64,000 nt of DNA from assembly GCF_010183535.1 (NCBI RefSeq), contig NC_071330.1, positions 4,693,717 to 4,757,716 on the forward strand, in the 5' to 3' direction. Below, piece after piece: positions 56,775 through 64,000 of this stretch (position 1 is the stretch's first letter; each line of letters opens with the position of its first letter). The notes beneath the pieces were generated by a model. The model saw only the letters and a list, made by a program, of their open reading frames with translations. It did no database searches and had not been told where the DNA came from. The position numbers and the translations under genes are program-made. The stretch is from Caenorhabditis remanei. Lineage: Eukaryota; Nematoda; Chromadorea; Rhabditida; Rhabditidae.

Positions 56775-59700
56775 CTAATCCGACTTATTGCGGAAGTAAG
56801 CAGTGATATAAGGTACAACGAAAATAGCAATGAACATGAAAGCGAAACGATAGAAGATGTAGGAGGCGGTGATTTGTGGATTCGATTCGACACGTGGAGG
56901 TGATGTCGTCTTTCTGGAAACTTTCGGTGTCTTGGTGGCCACTGGTTGACGAGTGACGACTTCTGGTTTACGTTGACGAGCCATTGAAGTGGATGGTTGC
57001 GAGGTGGCGGATCTGAAAGTGTGTTCATGTTGCAAACTTGCTCTTTACTTCGTATTATTAGCACGGCGCGTTTCTTACAACCGCGCTCTACCGAAACCGA
57101 AGAGAATTGTGTGCGAAATCAAGAGACTCAGAGAAAAAGAGACATTTTTCAGAGGGATTTCGGTGGAGCGCAGTTGTAAGAACTGTACCGGGCTTATACA
57201 GCACAAACAGCACAAAGCTCACTGGAGTGCCGTCGGCGCGTTTCTGTGATGTGAATAACAATTTTTGACAAATATTTTTTCTGTCTGTGTGTGTGTAGAA
57301 TTCCGGATGTCCGATGTATACAAAAACTACATCGAGAACCCATTACTGACATCACTTTTTACTGTTAGTACCTTTGGCGCGTTTTTACTTAAAAATTGTG
57401 TTTTTTTAAATATAAAGGATGTCAGGGGCACCCTCGACGCTTTTTTTTGCAAAGCCACTTTTGACGTTTTTTTCTTTTTCGATTGGTTATCAACCAATCG
57501 AAAAAGAACCAATTTGGTTAAAAAAAGATCTGGCGCGCCTTTGACGCGTTTACAGTTAGTATCAAAAAAGTCAAGGGCGCCTTTAGCGCACTTTTCATAA
57601 AATTTCATCATGTGAAAGTCAGAGAAATGTAGTGTTAGTCTGTCTGTATATCCGTGTGTCCGAGTAGCAGCCGGGCGTGCCGAAGGCGCGTTTTACGCTT
57701 TAAAAATCGGAAAAATCTCCGTATTTTAAGAAATTCTGAAAAATCATCAACATTTTCACATTTTCGATGAAAAATTGAAAAAATTTCGAAAAATAAGGGT
57801 CATTATTTGCAGCAGGGCCTTCGGGCCGGCCGGGCCTTGCAAATTTTTGACAACTATGCGTTTATCTCTTCTTATCCCATTGTCTGTCAATCCAGATGTC
57901 TATCTCTCACCTAAGAAATTCCTCCTCCTCATCATCTTGTGAATACTCCATATCATCTGGAATATTCATCAAATTCGCCAACGACTGATGTTCGTATTTC
58001 TCGTTGCCCGTCTCGATTGGTCCGTAAATTTTGTCGGCCATCAGTTTCATGAGATCCTCGTGTTTTGACGACATCTCTTCTACCTGGGATGTGAGGAAAA
58101 TTCAACTTTTTTTTTTGGAAATTCTCCAAAAAACCCCAAAATTTTACACTGTTTTCTCACCTTTTTCTCAATTCTGGCCATGGATTCTTCCGGTGACTCT
58201 TGTGCCGTTTTCCCGCTTTTTACTGCCACTTTTTGACCACCACCACCATTGCTCATTTTGATCATATCCGACTTGATGACATCACGGGTTTTCTGGAAAA
58301 TTGAAGGCTGAAGAAAACTAGGAGTTTTGTTGAGGTGCAATTGCGCTCCATTGCTAATTTTGGCCGAATTTGAAGTATTAGATAAGCGCTGGTCTTACAA
58401 CTGCGCTCCACCGAAATCCCCTTGAAAAATGTCTCTTTTTCTCTGATTCTCTCAATTTCGCGCACAATTTTCTTCGATTTCGGTAGAGCGCAGTTGTAAG
58501 AAGCGTGCCGTGTTTATAGTTTTAATGAAAAAAGGTTATTCTTCCCAATTTTTTGCTGAAAATCATGAAAATGTTGAGTTTTTGCAAGGAAAACCAGCGA
58601 AAACTCTTTATTTTTCAATAATTTTTACGTTTCTTTTTCAATTTTCCAAAAGAATCCAGACCCCGAAATCCCTTTTTCCAATCTCTCCTTCTTGGTTCCT
58701 TACCAATTTGAAATTGGCAATTTCTCAAAATGTATACATATAATTTACCAATCAATCTCTTCCACTTCTTCTTTTCCCATTTTCTTTATTTCACCAAAAT
58801 CATAAATTATGTGAAAAATGGAGAGAGAGAAAGAGGAGTGAAAGTGAAAAATGACAGAGGAGAGCTCATAAATCTTGTTGGTTCGCTTCTGGTCCTGATT
58901 TTTTGAACTTTTGAACGGGAAATTGGAGAAAAAAGTGGGCCCTTTCTCAATGGAGCGCATATGCACTGATCCCGAATCATCACTACGAAGTCGCCTATCC
59001 AATAGCTGAAAACTACCGATAACCCCTTCTGATCCCTCACTCCAAATATGTAGGTACAGTAATCCCAACACAGTTTCTTTGGGAATGCTCAAATGATTTA
59101 TTCGTGAGACACAACAAACGACAAGAAATGAATTATTTCTTTCCATCGAAAATCTCATCGAGTGTGTAACAGTATCCCTCGTAGCAGATGGATTCGTAGT
59201 CGCATTGAGTGTTCTCATGGCAAGGACGACGAGCGATGACTGGAGACGTGATGACCAGAAGGCAGAAGATGAAGAGAGTCAGAATATTCATTTGGAATGA
59301 GAAGAGCAGAAGAGAGACTTCTGATGGATTTAGGGGAATTGGGAACGATATTTATAGTCTTTCATTCCCATGTTTCTATGCAAATTTTGAGAAAAACTGT
59401 AGCTTTTTACGAACAAAAAAGTTGGAATGGATGATTGTGGGAACTGATTCCTGATCACCAACCTGCAGTTTTTTTCTCAAAATTTGCATAGAAACATGGG
59501 AATAGAAGAGTATAAATATCGCTCCGAATTCACTTGAAAACCATCAGAAGTCTCACTTCTCATTCCAAATGAATATTCTGACTCTCCTCGTCTTCTGCCT
59601 TCTGGCCATCACGCCTCCAGTCATCGCTCGTGGACTTCGTTGCCATTCGAGCACTCAATGCGACTACGAATCCGTCTGCTACGAGGGATACTGCTACACT

Positions 59701-60463
59701 ATCGATGAGATGTTCGACAAGTTCGATGCAAAGAAATAATTCATTTCTTGTCTTTTGTTGTGTCCACTAATAAATCATTTGAGCATTCCCAAAGAAACTG
59801 TGTTGGGATTACTGTACCTTCATATTTGGAGTGAGGGATCAGAAGGGGTCATAGGTAGATTTCAGCTATTGGATAGGCGGCTTTGTAGTAATGATGATTC
59901 GGGATTATTGCATATGCGCTCCATTGAGAAAAGGCCCACTTTTTTTCCAATTTCCCGTTCAAAAGTTCAAAAAATCAGGACCAGAAGCGAACCTCACTCT
60001 GATATTTTTGGCTTCGTAATTATAAAGCTGGAGTACTTTCGTTGAAAACCTGACAATGGGAATAAGATATGCGACACGACAGCTTCGCGAGAGAATTAAA
60101 GAAGCAAATCGCTGAAATTTTCAGAAAATTTTTGAATCGGAGAATGGCAAAACATGGCAAAACTTTGAATTTTTTATGAAAATCACTAGGTTTTCAAGAT
60201 TTTCAGACGATTTGAGTAGAATAATAGTACAAATCTCACAAAAAAAGGAATTTTTTTGAAGATTTTCGCGATTTTTCGCTGTAAAACTGATAGAAAATTG
60301 ATTTCTATTCACATTTTTCTTAAAAAAACAACCCAAAAATTCTATTTTTCCTAGATTTTCAGTCACTTTTAGTACTAAAATTAGAAAATCCGATTTTTCT
60401 GAAATATACCACTCAAACTACCTTATCAAATATACCAAGTCTATCCTTAGTTGCTGCTGACAT
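56775..60463 (-). CDS. Tail-anchored membrane protein of 194 aa, four exons
   Basis: Exons 60463-60422, 58292-58161, 58083-57911 and 57012-56775 join in phase. The ATG follows TTTCAG by one base, a likely trans-splice acceptor. The N-terminal half includes a GGGG stretch, then a probable coiled coil (ESMARIEKKVEEMSSKHEDL, about residues 47-70) and an acidic block (QDDEEEEF). A basic Ser/Thr-rich linker leads to one hydrophobic segment very near the C-terminus (SYIFYRFAFMFIAIFVVPYI), followed by only about eight residues (AYFRNKSD). This is the layout of a tail-anchored, SNARE-like or ER/outer-membrane adaptor; I do not recognise the family. The 2.1-kb first intron contains the two divergent secreted-peptide genes at 59133-59739. 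Confidence 0.65.
57058..57192. repeat. GCAGTTGTAAGAA MITE in the last intron of the tail-anchored gene
   Basis: TTACAACCGCGCTCTACCG to TCGGTGGAGCGCAGTTGTAAG around the usual GAGACTCAGAGAAAAAGAGAC centre. Further on in the same intron (57360-57600 and 57660-57850) lie a palindrome with GGCGCGCCTTTGACGCG and a GGCCGGCCGGGCC fragment. Confidence 0.75.
58385..58512. repeat. GCAGTTGTAAGAA MITE in the first intron of the tail-anchored gene
   Basis: CTTACAACTGCGCTCCACCG (58394) and CGGTAGAGCGCAGTTGTAAG (58481) are exact-type ends of the family, here in the opposite orientation to the copy at 57058. Confidence 0.75.
59133..59291 (-). CDS. Secreted four-cysteine peptide, left copy (52 aa)
   Basis: A single exon. 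Residues 1-20 are a clear signal peptide (MNILTLFIFCLLVITSPVIA). The mature part of about 32 residues starts RRPCHENTQC and has four cysteines spaced C-x5-C-x5-C-x4-C (CDYESICYEGYC), ending in a charged tail. The spacing suggests a two-disulfide peptide related to nematode EB-module or antimicrobial-like peptides, but I do not identify a family. On the minus strand TATAAATA lies at 59356-59349, about 58 bases before the ATG. It diverges from its mirror copy at 59569-59739 and lies within an intron of the tail-anchored gene, on the same strand as it. Confidence 0.75.
   Translation of the reverse strand: MNILTLFIFCLLVITSPVIARRPCHENTQCDYESICYEGYCYTLDEIFDGKK
59349..59356 (-). promoter_or_regulatory. 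TATA box of the left peptide gene
   Basis: TATAAATA on the minus strand, followed by TCG as in the mirror copy at 59512-59519. Distance to the ATG is about 58 bases. Confidence 0.6.
59512..59519 (+). promoter_or_regulatory. TATA box of the right peptide gene
   Basis: TATAAATA followed by TCG, about 50 bases before the ATG at 59569. The two TATA boxes face outward from a shared spacer of about 155 bases, so the region may act as a bidirectional promoter. Confidence 0.6.
59569..59739 (+). CDS. Secreted four-cysteine peptide, right copy (56 aa)
   Basis: A single exon with signal peptide MNILTLLVFCLLAITPPVIA. The mature part begins RGLRCHSSTQC and keeps the cysteine spacing of the left copy (CDYESVCYEGYC). 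It differs in the loop between signal and first cysteine and has a longer tail (IDEMFDKFDAKK). Both reading frames are intact. The cysteine core is conserved while the flanks vary, as expected for selected secreted peptides rather than neutral repeats. It lies antisense to the host gene, inside its first intron. Confidence 0.75.
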   Translation: MNILTLLVFCLLAITPPVIARGLRCHSSTQCDYESVCYEGYCYTIDEMFDKFDAKK

Positions 60464-61276
60464 TCTGAAATTCTCTTCAATTTTCTTCTTCTTATTTTCA
60501 TTTTTTAAATATTAAAATACTGAAAATCATCGTCCGGATACGCTGCTGAAAATAAACACACCACTCCAGAATAGATTATTTTCAATTCATATTTATTGGT
60601 TCGTTCAGATCATTAGAATTCCCAATAAATTGACTAGAAAAGTCCCAAAAACTAGTGAGAAGGGGACATAAAATAAGACACATGATTGAGGGGAAGATAC
60701 CAGAAGAAATGAGAAGAAGAGATGACATTTTGGGGGAAGAAATATGGAGCATAGTTTCAGGTCATGACAGAAAAAGGGATAATTTTTGGGTGGCGATATG
60801 CTATTCTGACTGATGGAGGAGGAGGAAAGATGTGGAGGGTTTTAATAGAAATCTGATAGGAACAGGGGGAGAGAAATGACACTAAAATAGAAGTTCTGTG
60901 GTGGGGGAAAAGCCAATTTGACCTATAAGGGAAACTAGAAAGATGAGCGCTAAAATGAAGCGAAGAAGTAATAGTAACAAAAATATAAAAAGGTGGGAAA
61001 ATGGATTTCAGAAGCAAAACTCATAGAGCTGGAAATGTGCTCTTTTGGGGTATAGTAATAGTTATAAAAATGGGATTTTAAGAGAAAATTTTACATCCAA
61101 AACTGGCAGATTTTCAGCTCTTTAACATTATGATATTACTTTTGAAATCCGACAGTAAAAATGGCAAAAAATGGGTGCCAATAATATATACATGAGAAGA
61201 AAAAATAAAGGGAAATCTGGATATGCTCGGGTTCTGTAAACCCGTAAAAAATAAAAGAAAAAAAATAAATAAATTA
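60464..61276. other. Spacer between the scaffold gene and the tail-anchored gene
   Basis: No exon is visible. The stretch is AT-rich, with a purine-rich segment at 60660-60960. Both neighbours are on the minus strand and this segment follows the stop of the upstream gene, so most of it is probably its 3' UTR. An operon-like arrangement with the tail-anchored gene is possible. Confidence 0.4.
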
Positions 61277-64000
61277 TCATTCCATCTCATCATCATTGTT
61301 GTCCGTCGATTCTGATGGTCCTGGCTCTCCGAACACTCCAGGTCCTGTCGAGGTGCCCGTTGAAGTCATCAGTGGTGACGACGTCGACAGTGACGTCATC
61401 ATGGGCGCCACCATGTCCACATCGACGTTATCACATTCCGCACGGCCAGCGTGATTGCGTTTTCCTGGAAGAAGCGCGTGATTTGGGTCCAGTAGTGATG
61501 CACCGGGCCTAAATATTAGAAAAGGCATGCTCAAGTGATGACAATATTCTGGTGATTTTTGAGGGGGCGGGGCTGATTTTTAGTGCGAAAGCACAGATAT
61601 TGAAAGCGCGAGACAAGAAGACAAGAAAGGGGGCGGGGCTTCACATTTATACTATTTCAAAAACACATACTTCGATTGTTAGTGGAGACAGTGGTAGCCG
61701 TTGCAGGTTGTCCAGAAGACGATGACGGTTGAGATGTGTATGAAGACGATGACGATGGCTCAGAATCCATCATATAGGCGACGTCATTGAAATCGGCGCC
61801 ACCGGTACGAACTTTTTGAATGAACTGAAGAAGATGGCGTTCGGAGAAGTCTGCAATTGCGGGATTATGAAAATTAGATGAATTCTGAAACTCACTCTTG
61901 TAACTGTTGAAATATCTCTCCATAACACAATTCCAGCCACCAATAAACTCATTGATTCCCTCGGCGGCTTCTGCTGTCTCTCCATAACGAATCGTCGCGA
62001 AGTAGTCACTGACACGTTTCAATTGAGTGTTCAATCGATCCAGATTACGGTCGGATAGTCGGAAGAAGACTGTCATGTTACGGTAGAGATACTCGTTTCC
62101 AACTTTCATCACACTTTGCGATACGGAACGGCTATCTGAAAATTGAGAGAAATTTTCATGGAAATGGGCGGTGCTTAGAAGAGTACTTCATCAAAACCAT
62201 TCAACTGGCGCGCCGTTGACGCGTTTTTCGCTAGATTAACTCACCTTTACTACACAATGACATTGTCAACAGTGACTTGATGAACGAGAGCTCAATCTGA
62301 CGGAAAATCCAAACGACATCAACCGAGGATCCATTTCCAATATCCAAAGTTCTTGGCAATTGAGGATTTTGGTCTAAAAATTTGGTGAAGAACGTCTCAT
62401 TGTTCACAATAGTCTCAGCGATTTCATGCAATTCAGCACTCGTCGAATTACTATCTTTTCCAGCCAAATACTTGTCGTTGATGTACATTTGAACGTTTCT
62501 CGCGTACTCTAGGAGCACGTTGGAGGCGGTGGATTCGCGAGCCATTTGCGCGAAGTCGTGACGGGTCAGAATTCCAAAAGTGATGTCCAAAAGGAATCCG
62601 AATAGTCCTGGTGGTCGTGGATTCTCCGGAATCTCCATATAATCCACAAGATATGTCAGCATTGAGGCGATTCTTCCCGGCACCAAAACCTCTCGTTCCA
62701 AATCGATTCCAGTCGGAAAAGCGGGGAAGGTGTTTGAGATCGGGGGCAGAGGTCTATCCAGAATATTCTCATTCAGGAGCATTGGATTGGCCATTCGTTG
62801 TGCGAACTGTTGCATGTTTCGCTCTCGTTCTCTCATCAATCTGTCGACGACTCGCAGATTTTCCGGGGCGAGACCGACACCATTCGGACGGCTGTATGGA
62901 CCGGTACGTTCGAGATCAGTGGAAAGATGGGTTCTGACCATTTTGATGATTTCAGCGTGGTTGGCAGCGGGGTAGCCACTGATTGGATGCATGTCTGAAA
63001 AAATTTGGTTTTCGGGATTACAGAAATGGGCGGAGTTTAAAGCGATTTCTTAGCGAAACTCCGCCCTTTTACGGAGAGAGGGCGGAGCTATCACGAAATG
63101 GGAGGAGCTAAAATAAATCTTGCTTCGAAGTTCTAAAAAGTAGGCGGAGCTTATAGAAGTGAAGATTCCTCTAATTGATTCAAGGTGGGCGGGGCCTCAA
63201 TTTGTGGGCGGAGCCAAAAACTCACTCATCGTGTGCACACTGTCCGCATCGATACAATGAGCCATCAAACTTCGAACCATCGTTTTCATGAAGTTCTTGA
63301 ATTGACTCATATTATCGAATCTCAGCTCTCCGACGTGATCTCTTTTGATGGTGTAGTTGTAGTCTGGATCGTCGCGACTCACTTGAACCGGTCGTCGCTC
63401 TTCATGTCGAGTGATTGACTGAAAATTGGGGCTTTTTAAATCAAATATTTCAGCTTAAAACTAACCTGTAAATGTCGCATAAACTCATCATCCGGTCGAA
63501 TCGATTGCATCGTCAGTCTCTCGGATTCCGGTGATTGAGCAGAATCTGATAGCAAATTGCTTTCGCAGAGACGACTCGCACACTTCATGAATGGATCAAT
63601 CGAAATCATTGGTTTGTGTGGTGCATATACTGGACGATTCGGACTTCTTGCTCTATCATTCACTATCATGAAATCTTCAGTCGCAGTGAATGGATTCTGT
63701 CTTCGGGTATCCGCAAGATTTCCATTGAAATTCGCAGCGAGATGGTCAATCTGAGCACGAGCTGCACGTACAGCATCAGCTGGCTGTGTTTCGAGAACCG
63801 GTTCTCCGTCGACGAATACCATGTCTGGTGAAGCTCTTCGCACGTTATCATAATGGCGTGACGGCGAAGAAGTGACGGTGGCTGGGGCGGATGTGGCGCC
63901 AGACGTCGTTGACGGTGGAGATGGTGTTGATGAGGAGCCTGGTTGCGGATCGGTCTGTTCGGCCTGATCCACCATTTCCGGTTGATCCGATCCTTCTGAG
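61277..64000 (-). CDS. 3' part of a large scaffold protein, possibly BAG6/Scythe-like
   Basis: Exons 64000-63466 (continuing past the window edge), 63418-63226, 62994-62245, 62135-61896, 61850-61671 and 61464-61277 join in phase to 694 residues. The visible N-terminal part is Ser/Thr/Pro-rich (SSSTPSPPSTTSGATSAPAT). A long helical region in the 62245-62994 exon (RIASMLTYLVDYMEI, FGFLLDITFGILTRHDF, YINDKYLAGKDSNSTSAELH) continues in the next exon. A Ser/Thr-rich tract, a basic RRKRNHAGR and an acidic tail (DNNDDEME) end the protein. Long Pro-rich sequence, a central helical region and a C-terminal basic motif recall BAG6, but no ubiquitin-like domain is in the window, so this is tentative. For exon 6 I used the TTCCAG acceptor at 61465, which joins in phase; the acceptor at about 61509 would give a stop. 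Confidence 0.6.

Larger units (their letters stand above)
58890..60000. repeat. Inverted duplication carrying two secreted-peptide genes
   Basis: 58890-59480 and 59500-60000 are inverses with a short asymmetric centre near 59405-59465. Shared blocks include GGAGTGAGGGATCAGAAGGGG, CCAATAGCTGAAA / TTTCAGCTATTGG, the two coding regions and AGAAACATGGGAATAG. Similarity extends beyond the coding parts on both sides, so a whole transcription unit was duplicated in mirror orientation. Confidence 0.85.

Noticed and set aside
1..64000. CRISPR array, bacterial operon or prophage
   Set aside because: Spliced genes, nematode families and MITE-rich introns show nuclear eukaryotic DNA. The tandem repeats lack unique spacers of regular length.

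Overview
The window looks like nuclear DNA of a Caenorhabditis-type nematode. The introns are short with GT...TTTCAG boundaries, some starts sit just behind trans-splice-like acceptors, and the families are nematode-typical: an F-box A (HTH/F-box/FTH) gene, a tyrosinase with C-terminal ShKT modules, and a metazoan-type chitin synthase. Palindromic MITE-like repeats occur between and inside nearly all genes. Gene models were spliced by eye, and every exon junction given was checked for reading phase.

Layout. 1-7200 is repeat-dominated, with little convincing coding sequence. 7267-7935 (+) is a small three-exon gene with a cysteine-rich, pentapeptide-like C-terminus. 8095-8922 (-) is an FBXA gene shortened at its C-terminus. 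9558-17299 (+) is a complete eight-exon chitin synthase (1326 aa) with repeats in its longer introns. 17655-27457 is a repeat complex: a diverged copy of a transposon arm, tRNA-like tandem arrays on both flanks in opposite orientation, and inverted repeats nested inside one another. 28070-31293 (-) is a ten-exon secreted tyrosinase (602 aa). 31300-38750 shows no gene I can support.

From 38751 to 64000 the host genes are almost all on the minus strand: a small membrane protein, an iodotyrosine deiodinase/SUP-18-like flavoprotein, a 347-aa protein with a possible REC114/DSB-like architecture, a TIP41/TIPRL-like protein, a tail-anchored protein, and the 3' part of a large scaffold protein. Two well-delimited DNA transposons lie among them. 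One is a 1.67-kb hAT-type element (8-bp target duplication, decayed BED-finger coding region). The other is a 4.03-kb TA-flanked element with two 834-bp terminal inverted repeats and an apparently intact 676-aa DDE transposase.

The most interesting items are the long-arm transposon with its unusually spaced (DD104E) catalytic triad, the hAT/BED element, the mirror-image pair of divergent cysteine-rich secreted peptide genes inside an intron, and the nested-palindrome complex with tRNA-like units. Chitin synthase, tyrosinase and the secreted peptides suggest cuticle, eggshell or pharyngeal functions, but nothing shows that these genes form one pathway.
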